A stretch of DNA of 64,000 nt from Pseudoponticoccus marisrubri (lineage in GTDB: Bacteria > Pseudomonadota > Alphaproteobacteria > Rhodobacterales > Rhodobacteraceae): NCBI RefSeq assembly GCF_001482405.1, contig NZ_LPXO01000019.1, positions 1 through 64,000 on the forward strand. Direction: 5' to 3'. Positions 9,901 through 18,540 of this stretch are shown here, in pieces (the first letter of the stretch is position 1; the number at the start of each line of letters is the position of its first letter). Position numbers and translations under genes: made by a program. Below the pieces are notes generated by a model. It had not been told where the DNA came from and made no database searches. It saw nothing but the letters and a program-made list of their open reading frames with translations.

Positions 9901-10884
9901 TCAGCCCTGCAATTCCCGCTTCAGCCAGCTCAGAAGCCTGTCGCGCAGCGCGTCATCAAGTGCCGGCCCTTCAAGGGTCAATCGGCCACCGCGTCCGGGA
10001 CGGCACCGCAACCCCGGCACGATTTCCTCGGGCTCCGGCGCCGCGTTCTCCTTACCCCCGGGGCTGTCACCGGCCAGGACACGGAGGATCACCGCCTGCT
10101 CGGTCTCGGCGGTCTCCGGACAAGCCGCTTCAAGCGCCCGGCCCAAACGCTCGGCGAGACCGGCATCCGCCTCCAGCTCCTTGGCAAGCCTCAGCCCGAC
10201 ACGCTCTCCCAACGCCTTGGGGAACCGCAACACCCCGTCCAACGCGGTGACGATGCCGATGAAGGTACCGATCTTGGAACGCTTGGCCCGCGACGCCGAG
10301 GCGAACAGCGCCCGCAACGCTTCACCCTGGCTCTCGTAGACTCCGGCCTCGACCGTCCGCGCCACGATCCGGGCGCGTTCGTAGAAGGACAGGCCCACGC
10401 GAATCTCGTTTTCCTCGACCATGGCAAGATAAGCCGCCGAGGCCTGGTCCGGTCGGCGCACCAGGGCGAGCACCTCAGCAAAGCGTGCCTCGCCTGTTTC
10501 CGCCCGAAGCCGGGCCAGGGCAACGCAGCGGCGCCAGCCCGAGATGAGGCCGTAGCCACCTTGCGGCAGCGGTGCGACCTCGATCGGAGTCTGCTGCCCC
10601 CGGGATCGCAGGCTTTCGACCAGTGCGGCCATGTCCTCGTCCTCGGTCGGCAGGCGGTCGCGCACCAGGTAGGTCTGATCGATAGCCTCGAGCGGCAGGG
10701 ACAGGACCATGCGGCCCTCGTCCCGGGCCCGCGCCAACGTGCCGGCCACCTCTTCCAGCGCGGCATGCGCGGTGACTTCCCCCGCGACCTCGGCAATCGG
10801 GGCTGCCCGTGGCCGCTCGGGCAGGGCAGGGGGGTCGGCCAGAAAGGCGGCGTTGGCGGGGCTCAGACGTTTGCGTTTGGCCAT
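9901..10884 (-). CDS. parB: Plasmid partition protein ParB
   Basis: Centromere-binding protein/CTPase-type adaptor for plasmid segregation. 327 residues from the ATG at 10884, which has a strong AAGGAG 9 nt upstream and begins MAKRKRLSPANAAFL, typical of plasmid ParB. The ParB/Srx-like domain is at about residues 60-160 (VRDRLPTEDEDMAALVESL, then ISGWRRCVALARL in place of the GERR motif), followed by a helix-turn-helix region around SFYERARIVARTVEAGVY. It lies 13 bp downstream of parA. The parS-like palindrome is just past its stop. Confidence 0.93.
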   Translation of the reverse strand: MAKRKRLSPANAAFLADPPALPERPRAAPIAEVAGEVTAHAALEEVAGTLARARDEGRMVLSLPLEAIDQTYLVRDRLPTEDEDMAALVESLRSRGQQTPIEVAPLPQGGYGLISGWRRCVALARLRAETGEARFAEVLALVRRPDQASAAYLAMVEENEIRVGLSFYERARIVARTVEAGVYESQGEALRALFASASRAKRSKIGTFIGIVTALDGVLRFPKALGERVGLRLAKELEADAGLAERLGRALEAACPETAETEQAVILRVLAGDSPGGKENAAPEPEEIVPGLRCRPGRGGRLTLEGPALDDALRDRLLSWLKRELQG

Positions 10885-10897
10885 CCGGTGATCTCCT

Positions 10898-12292
10898 TCA
10901 TTCGGCGGCGGCCTCCTGCCGCATCTGTTCGTCACGACGCCAGCTGCCGATCAGCAGGGTCTTGAATGCGGCATAGGTGGCATCGAACGTCTGCCGGCCA
11001 CGCACATAAGTCTCGCGGTTGAAATCACGGTAATCCGCTTCGTAGATGCCCTGTACCTGCTCGCCGGCCTGGCCGATAAGGGCCGTGAAATCCTGCCGGT
11101 GCGGTGACAGGACCTGACCCAGGTAGCTTTGCATCAGGGCTGCAAGCTCGCCCTGCTGGACGGCATCGTACCGTGTCACGACCGCCCGGACCGCATCCCA
11201 TTCGAAGTTCAGCCCTTCGCGCCCGATCGCCCGCGCGGCCATGTTCTCGGCCTCCTCGATCGATCCGAAAGTCGCATGGAGCATGTCGAAGAAACGCCCC
11301 GTACTGTCGAATTCGAGGAACGACGCGCCAAGCGGCACCAGCAGGATATCCGCGGCGGCCAGCCCGTTGATCGTGAGGTATCCCAGTGCCGGTGGCGTGT
11401 CGAAGAAGATCACGTCGTAATTCTCCAGCACGCCGTCCTCCTCGAAGGTCTCCGTCAGGGCGTCCCAGAGCTTCCAACCGCGGCTCTGCATCCGCCAGAC
11501 GGGAACCTGGAACTCGGCCCAGTACAGGTTCAGCTGAGCCCCGATAAGGTCGATATTGGGCCAATGCGTCTTCTGCACGAGCTGTCCGGCGGTCACGTCC
11601 AGCGCCTCGGTCAACGTGTCGTCCAGCGGATGCGGGGCTTCGCCACGGTCCAGCCGGCGTTGGTTCTCGACGCGCAAATGGCGGGCATAGTGCCGAGCCA
11701 GGAGCGGAAAGACCGTCTGCCATTCATCCTCGACCCGGCCGCCGAATATCGACGTCATCGAACCTTGGGAGTCAAGGTCGACCACCAGCACCCGGTAGCC
11801 GTCGAGCGCCGCGGACATGGCCAGGTGTGCCGCGGTCGAGGTCTTCCCGACCCCACCCTTGAAGTTGGCCACCGCGACCAGCTTGGCCGGCAGGCCGGTG
11901 GGGCGGTAGGGCAGATATTCCTTTGTCTTCGACCCTTCCTGGCCGAAATGCGCCTTGAGCCGCAGCACCTCGTCGAGCGTGAACCACTTGGCGCCCCCCA
12001 CGCTTTCGGAACGGCCCTGAGGAAGGTCGGGGTTCTGCTTGAGCACCCGTCGGAAATGGCCGGTTGCCACCGGTATCAGGTATCGCGTGATCTCCCACGT
12101 GGAGAACAGGCGCAGTTGCCGCCCGCCGCCCTCCTGCATCCCGCGCGATGCAAGATCCGCGCGACCCGCGGCACAGGCCTGTGCAATACGTCCAAACCCT
12201 TCCGTCGTGGTGGGACTGCCTAGCGAGGCAAGTGCGCTGTCGGGGTCGATGTTGAAATAGGGTGGTGTTGTCGCGGGGATTTCAGACTTCAT
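10898..12292 (-). CDS. parA: Plasmid partition ATPase ParA
   Basis: Walker-type ATPase that positions plasmid copies with ParB-parS. 464 residues, type Ia length. An N-terminal winged-helix/MerR-like region (about 60-118, FSTWEITRYLIP...WFTLDEVLRLKAHF) probably binds its own promoter. The deviant Walker A KGGVGKT is at 145-151; the Walker A' LDSQGS and Walker B DVIFFDTPP are present. It is divergent from the replication initiator, with the origin in between. An inverted repeat 21-62 bp upstream may be the autoregulatory operator. Confidence 0.95.
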   Translation of the reverse strand: MKSEIPATTPPYFNIDPDSALASLGSPTTTEGFGRIAQACAAGRADLASRGMQEGGGRQLRLFSTWEITRYLIPVATGHFRRVLKQNPDLPQGRSESVGGAKWFTLDEVLRLKAHFGQEGSKTKEYLPYRPTGLPAKLVAVANFKGGVGKTSTAAHLAMSAALDGYRVLVVDLDSQGSMTSIFGGRVEDEWQTVFPLLARHYARHLRVENQRRLDRGEAPHPLDDTLTEALDVTAGQLVQKTHWPNIDLIGAQLNLYWAEFQVPVWRMQSRGWKLWDALTETFEEDGVLENYDVIFFDTPPALGYLTINGLAAADILLVPLGASFLEFDSTGRFFDMLHATFGSIEEAENMAARAIGREGLNFEWDAVRAVVTRYDAVQQGELAALMQSYLGQVLSPHRQDFTALIGQAGEQVQGIYEADYRDFNRETYVRGRQTFDATYAAFKTLLIGSWRRDEQMRQEAAAE

Positions 12293-12312
12293 GAAGGAGC
12301 TGCCTCAACGCA

Positions 12313-12354
12313 ATGTTCGCACTTTTTCACACCATACCTTATTTTTGCGAACAT
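12313..12354. promoter_or_regulatory. Inverted repeat upstream of parA, probable ParA operator
   Basis: ATGTTCGCA at 12313-12321 and TGCGAACAT at 12346-12354 form a perfect 9-bp inverted repeat with a 24-bp spacer, directly upstream of the parA start. In type Ia partition systems the long ParA represses the par promoter through such sites. A second centromere or an initiator-binding site is possible. Confidence 0.45.
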
Positions 12355-12546
12355 GGAAGAAAAAGCCTGACATGTCGGCGCTTTCATTGTTTTTTGCACG
12401 GGTTTTCAGGGGGTAAGTGCCGGCTAGACTTGCAACTCACAGCCAGAATTACTGTTATTTTAAGTTATTTGATAGTTACGGAATGGTGCCGTGTCCGATA
12501 CCTTATTGATTTACATAAAGAAAACGGCTTCCACAGGAGAAACACC

Positions 12547-12607
12547 GACTCTGATCCCCCGATCATGCGACTCTGATCCCCCGAATGCAGGGACTCTGAT
12601 CCCCCGA
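12547..12607 (+). repeat. Three origin iterons, 16 bp each
   Basis: The identical sequence GACTCTGATCCCCCGA occurs at 12547-12562, 12569-12584 and 12592-12607, with starts 22 and 23 bp apart, i.e. two helical turns, so all copies face the same side of the helix. They lie 124 bp upstream of the repA start codon. Such direct repeats are binding sites for the initiator and set copy number. Confidence 0.85.
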
Positions 12608-12625
12608 AGCGGGCTGGACGCGTCC

Positions 12626-12634
12626 TGTGGATAA
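12626..12634 (-). promoter_or_regulatory. Consensus DnaA box
   Basis: TGTGGATAA on the + strand is the exact reverse complement of TTATCCACA, the high-affinity DnaA box. It lies 19 bp beyond the last iteron, as expected for an origin that recruits host DnaA together with the plasmid initiator. Confidence 0.75.
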
Positions 12635-12730
12635 ATCTAGGGTCGGCGTCATTGAAACCCCGATAGCGGATTCGCCGTCAACAAGCGGGGAGGGCGGGAC
12701 AGGCCGTCCGGCAGAGCAGACGGGTTGCAC

Positions 12731-13741
12731 ATGAGCGAAGCCATTGGACAGGGCGGCGGGTTGTTGCCGGACCGTCATCCAACCTCGGATTTTTTCGTCT
12801 GCGATTTTGTCGGGGCCAGCCCGAAAGATGACCTGGGCTCTATGGAGCATCCCATCTTCTCGCTTTCCACCCGGCCCGACCGGCGCGTACTCAGCTATGT
12901 CCACAACGAGACCGAAGTGGTCGTGACGCCCAGTGTTCGGGGGCGGGCCACGATCCACGACAAGGATATCTTGATCTACTGCATCAGCCAGCTCATGGCA
13001 GCGCTGAACGCCGGGGCAACGGTGTCGCGCAACCTGCAGCTGAAGGCACATGACCTTCTGGTGGCCACCAACCGCGATACCAGTGGGGATGCCTATGCCC
13101 GTCTGCGAGATGCGTTTGAACGCTTGGCGGGCACGCGCATCACCACGAATATCGAGACCGGGGGAGTCGAAACCACGCGCGGATTCGGCCTGATCGAAAG
13201 CTGGGAAATCCAGCGCCGCAGCCGCGGGGGCCGGATGATCAGCGTCATGGTGACCCTCAGTGAATGGCTGTACAGGGCGGTCCTGTCCAAATCTGTCCTG
13301 ACGTTGAGCCGGGATTACTTCCGCCTGCGCAAGCCGCTGGAGCGGCGCATCTACGAGTTGGCCCGCAAGCATTGCGGTCACCAGCCCGAATGGCGGATAG
13401 GGATTGCCACGCTGCACAAGAAGGCGGGTTCCGCCGCGCCCCTGCGGGTATTCCGGGCGGCGATACGCAGGATGATCGCCGAGAACCATCTGCCGGATTA
13501 CCTGCTGGCCGAAGAACCGGGCGATCTGCTAAGCGTCACCGCGCGGGGCAGGGGGTGTGCTCCCGGTGCGCCGATCCTGGCGGCCGATACCTTCGAGGCT
13601 GCGCGAGGTCTTGTCCCGGGGGCCGATGTTTACGCGCTCGAGGCGGAATGGCGCGCCTGGTGGGCGGAGACGGGACGGCCGGCGCTGCGCAGCCCGGACA
13701 AGGCGTTTCTGGGATGGCTCTCCGCGAGGTCCCGAGGCTGA
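12731..13741 (+). CDS. repA: Replication initiator protein A (RPA family)
   Basis: Plasmid replication initiator, 336 residues from ATG 12731; a TTG six bases upstream is the alternative. The N-terminus has DFFVCDFVGASPKDD and MEHPIFSLSTRPDRR, characteristic of the RPA initiators that define RepA-type plasmids of Rhodobacterales and Rhizobiales. Two winged-helix regions are implied (KDILIYCISQLMAAL; LSRDYFRLRKPLERRIYELARKHCG). It reads away from the iterons and is divergent from parAB. Presence of one such gene and no repABC or dnaA-like initiator means one replicon type. Confidence 0.93.
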   Translation: MSEAIGQGGGLLPDRHPTSDFFVCDFVGASPKDDLGSMEHPIFSLSTRPDRRVLSYVHNETEVVVTPSVRGRATIHDKDILIYCISQLMAALNAGATVSRNLQLKAHDLLVATNRDTSGDAYARLRDAFERLAGTRITTNIETGGVETTRGFGLIESWEIQRRSRGGRMISVMVTLSEWLYRAVLSKSVLTLSRDYFRLRKPLERRIYELARKHCGHQPEWRIGIATLHKKAGSAAPLRVFRAAIRRMIAENHLPDYLLAEEPGDLLSVTARGRGCAPGAPILAADTFEAARGLVPGADVYALEAEWRAWWAETGRPALRSPDKAFLGWLSARSRG

Positions 13742-13822
13742 CGAACGCTGCGTTCATAGTCTGTTGAAGGGCGGGGACCAAGCTTCGGGCTCCTGTTGTT
13801 CACAGAATGGAAAGCCCGGTCC

Positions 13823-15190
13823 ATGTCCGAAACCACCGCACGGCTGGAGCTGCCGCTCATGTCGGCCTCCCAAGCCCAGAAACATGTCACGCACAACGAG
13901 GCGCTCGCCCTGCTCGACGGGATGGTGCAACTGGTCCTGTCCGAGGTCGAGGCGAGCGTTCCGCCGGCCCTGCCGGGAGAAGGCACTGTCTACGCGCTTG
14001 GAGCCGCTCCGGCCGGGGACTGGGCCGGTCAGGCCCACATGCTGGCCCAGTGGCAGGGCGGGCAATGGCTGTTCTTCGCCCCGCAGCCCGGCTGGCGCGC
14101 CTGGAACCTGGCTGGGCAGACCCTGCTCATCTATCACGACGGCGCATGGCGGTCCTTGCTGGACAATCTCGAGGGGCTGGGGATCGGCACCGGATCGGAT
14201 CCGATCAACCGGCTGGCCGTGTCCGCGCCGGCTACGCTTCTTACCCACGAGGGAGCGGGCCATCAGCTCAAGGTGAACAAGGCCTCGGCGGGGGATACCG
14301 CGTCTCTGCTCTACCAGTCCGGCTGGTCGGGCCGGGCCGAGATGGGGTTGACTGGGGATGACGATTTCCATGTCAAGGTGTCGGTCGACGGAACTGCCTG
14401 GACCGACGCGCTGGTGGTCGACGCGGCCACGGGCACGCTCAGCGGTGCCGCGATCCAGGACAGCCCGATGGATGCCGGGGCGAACCGGGTGATGACCGTC
14501 GGGGCCTTCGGGCTCGGGGCGGCGGACGCCGTGCTGCCGGATGGCAACGATCTGAACAACATTCCCTTCGCCACCAGCATCGGTCACTATTTCGGCAACT
14601 CCTCTACGGCGAATGCTCCCTTCACCTGGGCGGCAATCATCAACGTGTCGCGGGCCCCGTCGCGATCGGCGCAGATCGCCCTCGACACCTTGTCCCAGGA
14701 CGAGCCCCGCGCGGCAATCCGCTCGGTGCGCGACGATGGCAACTCGCCGTGGCGGGAACTCTACCATTGCGGCAACATCGTCGGCCAGGTCTGGCAGACC
14801 GGGGGCGTGCCGGAGGGCGCCGTCATCGAACGCGGCAGCAATGCCGACGGCACGTATGTGCGTTTTGCCGACGGAACCCAGATCTGCACTCATGCGATCA
14901 ATCTCGGGGATCCGACCTCTGCCGGCTCGGGGACCTTCTCCGATCCCTACCTCACCCCGGTCACGGGCCAGACGATCACCTTTCCGGCCGCCTTTGTCGC
15001 GGCGCCCACCCTGAGCGTCGCGCACAGCGTGGCCGGTGGCGGCAGCGGGGCATTGTCACGCGCGTTCACGTCCTCTTTCCACAGCGTGGACGCAACCGGG
15101 GTGAGCGGCTATCGCGCGGTGCGGATGACAGGCAGCAACGACAGCAGCGACGTGACCCTGCATTACACGGCCATCGGCCGCTGGGTCTGA
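13823..15190 (+). CDS. DUF2793 protein, phage tail-fibre-like
   Basis: 455 residues. Residues about 1-100 match DUF2793 (LPLMSASQAQKHVTHNEAL, then GDWAGQAHMLAQWQGGQW, then WNLAGQTLLIYHDGAW), a domain of phage and prophage tail proteins of Rhodobacterales. The middle is Gly/Ala-rich with collar-like segments (DSPMDAGANRVMTVGAFGLG), and the C-terminal 130 residues form a beta-rich tip-like domain (FADGTQICTH...ITFPAAFVAAPTLSVAH). ATG 13823 is preferred over upstream ATG 13796. No other phage gene is present, so it is an orphan; receptor binding or a surface role is inference. Confidence 0.8.
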   Translation: MSETTARLELPLMSASQAQKHVTHNEALALLDGMVQLVLSEVEASVPPALPGEGTVYALGAAPAGDWAGQAHMLAQWQGGQWLFFAPQPGWRAWNLAGQTLLIYHDGAWRSLLDNLEGLGIGTGSDPINRLAVSAPATLLTHEGAGHQLKVNKASAGDTASLLYQSGWSGRAEMGLTGDDDFHVKVSVDGTAWTDALVVDAATGTLSGAAIQDSPMDAGANRVMTVGAFGLGAADAVLPDGNDLNNIPFATSIGHYFGNSSTANAPFTWAAIINVSRAPSRSAQIALDTLSQDEPRAAIRSVRDDGNSPWRELYHCGNIVGQVWQTGGVPEGAVIERGSNADGTYVRFADGTQICTHAINLGDPTSAGSGTFSDPYLTPVTGQTITFPAAFVAAPTLSVAHSVAGGGSGALSRAFTSSFHSVDATGVSGYRAVRMTGSNDSSDVTLHYTAIGRWV

Positions 15191-15265
15191 GGCATCCGGA
15201 GGCCGCATCGATGCTGCGGGAACGGAGCTGCCCGGCCGGGATGCGCCCTGTCCGCGGGCAGTGTG

Positions 15266-16690
15266 CTATCCACGGGCATAGACATCCTCGTAGCGGATGA
15301 TGTCATCTTCGCCCAGGTAGCTGCCGGTCTGTACCTCGATCAGCACCATCGGCAGCTTTCCCGGGTTTTCCAGTCGGTGATGCGCGCCCAGCGGGACATA
15401 GATGCTCTCGTTCTCGCTGACCAGCTTCACGGCGTCGCCCACGGTCACGCGGGCGGTGCCCTCGACGACGATCCAGTGCTCGGACCGGTGGTGATGGCTC
15501 TGGAGGCTCAGGGCTGCTCCGGGGTGGACAACGATCCGCTTGACCTGAAAGCGCGGCCCTCTTGCCAAAGTTTCGAACCATCCCCACGGGCGGTGATCCT
15601 TCGGGAAGGTTTCGGCCTGCGGTGCGCCTTTCGCCTTGAGCACGTCCAGTGCCATCCGGACCTCCTGGGTGCGCCCGGCATCGGCGACCAGGACCGCATC
15701 CGGCATGGCGATGGCCACCACGTCCTTCAGGCCGATTCCCACCAGTTCCAGCCGCTCTTCCTCGGAACGCAGCAGGGTGTCCGTGCAGTCGAGCGCCGTG
15801 GCCGGCCCCGAGGTCACGACCCCGTCCGTGTCCTGCGCCCCGTCGCGCCATACCGCGTTCCAGCTGCCAAGGTCCGACCAGGCGCCGGCAAAGGGCACCG
15901 CAACGATGGCATCCGCCCGCTCCATGATGGCGTAATCGATCGAGATGCTTTCGGCCGCTCCCCAGGCGTCGGAGTCGAGCCGGAAAAAGCCGAGATCGGG
16001 CCGACCCTGTGCAATCGCGCTGCGGGCCGCGTCCAGGATCGCGGGAGCATGACGTTCGAACGCCGCCAGGATCGTTGCGACGGAGAACAGGAATATTCCT
16101 GCGTTCCACAGGTGGGTGCCGCCGCGCAGCATGTCGGCGGCCCGGGTGGGATCGGGCTTTTCGACGAAGCCTGCGACGGGTTGCGGCCCGGGGGCGTCGA
16201 TGGCGCCCGGTTGACCGGAAAGCTCGAGATAGCCATAGCCGGTCTCCGCCCGGTCGGGCCGGACCCCGAAGGTCACGAGGCAGCCATCCCGGGCCGCTTC
16301 GATGCCGGCCGTCACGGCAGAGCGGAACGCGGTCTGGTCAGGGATCGCGTGATCGCTGGGCGTGACCAGCATCAGCCCGTCCGGATCGCTTTCGGCCAGT
16401 TCCAGCGCCGCGGCCGCGATGGCCGGGGCGGTGTTGCGTCCCTCGGGCTCCAGCAGCACCGCGGCCGGAGCAATGCCGATCGCGGCGAGCTGTTCGGTGA
16501 CGATGAAGCGGAAATCGACATGGGTCAGAACCCTTGGCGGAGCGAACCCCTCGCCCGTGACGCGCCGGGCAGAAGCCTGGAACAGGGTTTCCGTGCCGAC
16601 CAGCGGCGCGAACTGCTTGGGGTAGCTCTTGCGGGACAGTGGCCACAACCGGGTGCCTGACCCGCCGCACAGAAGAATGGGGGTGATCAT
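15266..16690 (-). CDS. manC: Mannose-1-phosphate guanylyltransferase / mannose-6-phosphate isomerase
   Basis: Bifunctional type II enzyme giving GDP-mannose for surface glycans. 474 residues from ATG 16690, where the nucleotidyltransferase signature GGSGTRLWPL (residues 9-18) follows directly; upstream starts would add an unrelated extension. The sugar-binding motif FVEKP is present, and the C-terminal cupin (about 365-470) keeps metal-ligand histidines in QSHHHRSEHWIVVEG. It faces the DUF2793 gene with a 75-bp gap. No phosphomannomutase or GDP-mannose-consuming enzyme is recognised nearby. Confidence 0.95.
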   Translation of the reverse strand: MITPILLCGGSGTRLWPLSRKSYPKQFAPLVGTETLFQASARRVTGEGFAPPRVLTHVDFRFIVTEQLAAIGIAPAAVLLEPEGRNTAPAIAAAALELAESDPDGLMLVTPSDHAIPDQTAFRSAVTAGIEAARDGCLVTFGVRPDRAETGYGYLELSGQPGAIDAPGPQPVAGFVEKPDPTRAADMLRGGTHLWNAGIFLFSVATILAAFERHAPAILDAARSAIAQGRPDLGFFRLDSDAWGAAESISIDYAIMERADAIVAVPFAGAWSDLGSWNAVWRDGAQDTDGVVTSGPATALDCTDTLLRSEEERLELVGIGLKDVVAIAMPDAVLVADAGRTQEVRMALDVLKAKGAPQAETFPKDHRPWGWFETLARGPRFQVKRIVVHPGAALSLQSHHHRSEHWIVVEGTARVTVGDAVKLVSENESIYVPLGAHHRLENPGKLPMVLIEVQTGSYLGEDDIIRYEDVYARG

Positions 16691-17280
16691 GTCCGCATCT
16701 AAGACCTTGCCAATCTCGGGACCTGGCCCTCGAGGTGACGGCAGGCCGCGTCCGGACTGTTGCACCGTACCCCGGCCGCTTCAACGGTTTTCTTCAGACC
16801 GGACCACGCAGTGCCCGGCCGGCGGTCCGCAAGGCACGTTGCCGCCGGGTCCGACTTTGCGCGGACGCAGCACCGCGACCAATCCGGTACGCTCGAATGA
16901 TGCGGCTCGAAGACCCTCGGGCAAGGTCGTCAGGGGCAGGGTGAGGCGGAACCGGGCAGGCGCTTCTTCTCGCGCGGAGCAAAGGGCGCGTGCGTGTCTT
17001 TCCGGAGCAGCGAAGCTGGCATGCCACATCCGGTCACGCGCAGCCGGATGCCGGGTCGCCGACATCTCGTCCGACCTCGGCACGCCCAGACGGGGCAGGG
17101 GAGGTCGTGCCCTGACTGGACGGGCGGGTTATCGTGGCTCTCGTGACCTGAGCATATTTTCACTAAATAAATCAAGTACATGAAGAGAGCAATCATTGGT
17201 CTGACGCCACGCGCCAGCACCAGTTGACGAAGAATCATAACGGTGTAATGTTTTTTGAAAGATTCGAAAGGTACCTATTC
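16691..17280. other. 590-bp intergenic region upstream of the catabolic island
   Basis: Divergent region between manC and the aminotransferase gene. Short open frames exist on both strands but show no recognisable protein. The last 130 bp are clearly AT-richer. TTGACG at 17224-17229 followed after 16-17 nt by TAATGT gives a weak promoter candidate that would leave a short leader before the aminotransferase ATG at 17281. Confidence 0.4.
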
Positions 17281-18540
17281 ATGCCCCCCCCAGCAGACGG
17301 ATCCGCAACAGCTTCGGACGAGTGGTTCTTTTCGCGCGCGGCGCAGCGCCTGAAAGCATCGGCAACGAACGCCACGTCGCAGCGGGCACGGGAATTGCGG
17401 GCCGAGGGGCGTGACATCATCGCTCTCAGCGCAGGCGAGCCCGATTTCGACACGCCCGCCCACATCCGGCGCGCGGCGTCGGACGCGATGCAGGCCGGGC
17501 ACACGCGCTACACCAATGTCGGCGGCGTGCCGGAGCTGAAGGATGCCATTCGCGCCAAGTTCCTCGACGAGAACGGGCTGCGCTTCGAGCGCAGCGAGGT
17601 CATGGCATCGACCGGCGGAAAGCAGGTCATCGCGAATGCCTTGCTGGCAACGATCAATGCCGGGGACGAGGTCATCGTCCCGGCGCCCTACTGGGTCTCC
17701 TATCCCGAACTCGTGTCGTTTTGCGGGGGCACGCCGGTCACCGTGCCGACCTCGGCGCGGAACGGGTTCCTGATCACCGCGGAGGAGCTCGAGGCCGCGA
17801 TCACCCCGCGCACCAAGTGGCTGATGCTGAACTCCCCCTGCAATCCGTCTGGCGCGGTCTATCACGAGCAGCGGCTGAGCGAGCTGGCGGCCGTTCTCGA
17901 GCGTCATCCGCAGGTGCACGTCCTGAGTGACGACATCTACGAGCATCTCATCTACTCGGACGCGCCTTTCAGGACATTGGCAAGCGTCGCGCCTGGCCTG
18001 GCGGGACGCATCCTGACCATGAACGGAGTGTCGAAGGCCTACTCCATGACCGGTTGGCGGATCGGTTTTGCAGGCGGACCCGCGAAGCTGATCAAGGTGA
18101 TGGAGAAAATCCAGGGCCAGACCACGTCCTGCCCCAATGCCATCGCCCAGTGGGCGACAATCGCCGCGTTGACAGGCCCCAAGGACTTTCTTGCCGAGAG
18201 GCGTGCGTCGTTCCGGGAGCGTCGGGACCTCGTCGTGTCGCGGATCAACGCGATCGACGGGCTCGAATGTCTCACGCCCGACGGTGCGTTCTACGTGTAC
18301 CCCTCCTGCGAGGGCCTGCTCGGCCGCGTGTCTCCTGCCGGCAGGACGATCGACTCCGACCGTGACTTTGCGGAGGCCCTGCTGGAGGAAGCGAATGTCG
18401 CGGTTGTGTTCGGCGAGGCGTTCGGTCTCGCGGGGCATTTCCGCATCTCTTATGCATCGCCGACGGCCCAGCTGTCCGAGGCCTGCGACCGTATCGAGGC
18501 GTTCTGCGTTCGAACTTCATACAGGAGGGCGAAGGCATGA
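17281..18540 (+). CDS. Class I/II pyridoxal-phosphate aminotransferase
   Basis: Aspartate-aminotransferase-like (subgroup I gamma) enzyme, 419 residues. The PLP lysine is K252 in GVSKAYSMTGWRIG; NSPCNPSGAVY and the substrate-carboxylate arginine region FRISYA are present. ATG 17281 has AAAGG 9 nt upstream; upstream in-frame ATG 17248 and TTG 17224 lack a clear ribosome site. It heads a run of six + strand genes with overlaps (its stop overlaps the next start by 4 bp). I infer that it converts an amino acid to the 2-oxo acid that the downstream aldolase or thiamine-diphosphate enzyme uses; the amino acid is unknown. Confidence 0.9.
   Translation: MPPPADGSATASDEWFFSRAAQRLKASATNATSQRARELRAEGRDIIALSAGEPDFDTPAHIRRAASDAMQAGHTRYTNVGGVPELKDAIRAKFLDENGLRFERSEVMASTGGKQVIANALLATINAGDEVIVPAPYWVSYPELVSFCGGTPVTVPTSARNGFLITAEELEAAITPRTKWLMLNSPCNPSGAVYHEQRLSELAAVLERHPQVHVLSDDIYEHLIYSDAPFRTLASVAPGLAGRILTMNGVSKAYSMTGWRIGFAGGPAKLIKVMEKIQGQTTSCPNAIAQWATIAALTGPKDFLAERRASFRERRDLVVSRINAIDGLECLTPDGAFYVYPSCEGLLGRVSPAGRTIDSDRDFAEALLEEANVAVVFGEAFGLAGHFRISYASPTAQLSEACDRIEAFCVRTSYRRAKA

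Larger units (their letters stand above)
12430..12640. other. Probable replication origin: AT-rich stretch, iterons and DnaA box
   Basis: The 438-bp gap between parA and repA holds no gene. It contains the parA-side inverted repeat, an AT-rich stretch at about 12441-12530 (a likely unwinding element in an otherwise GC-rich window), three iterons and one DnaA box, in that order toward repA. This is the classical layout of an iteron-regulated theta origin. Confidence 0.75.

Noticed and set aside
15191-15265. Possible terminator between DUF2793 and manC genes (CTGCCCG ... CGGGCAG).
   Set aside because: The stem is only 7 bp with a loop near 20 nt and no T-tract.
16781-17083. 100-codon minus-strand open frame between manC and the aminotransferase.
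   Set aside because: No recognisable domain, no ribosome site, and composition like its shadow frames.
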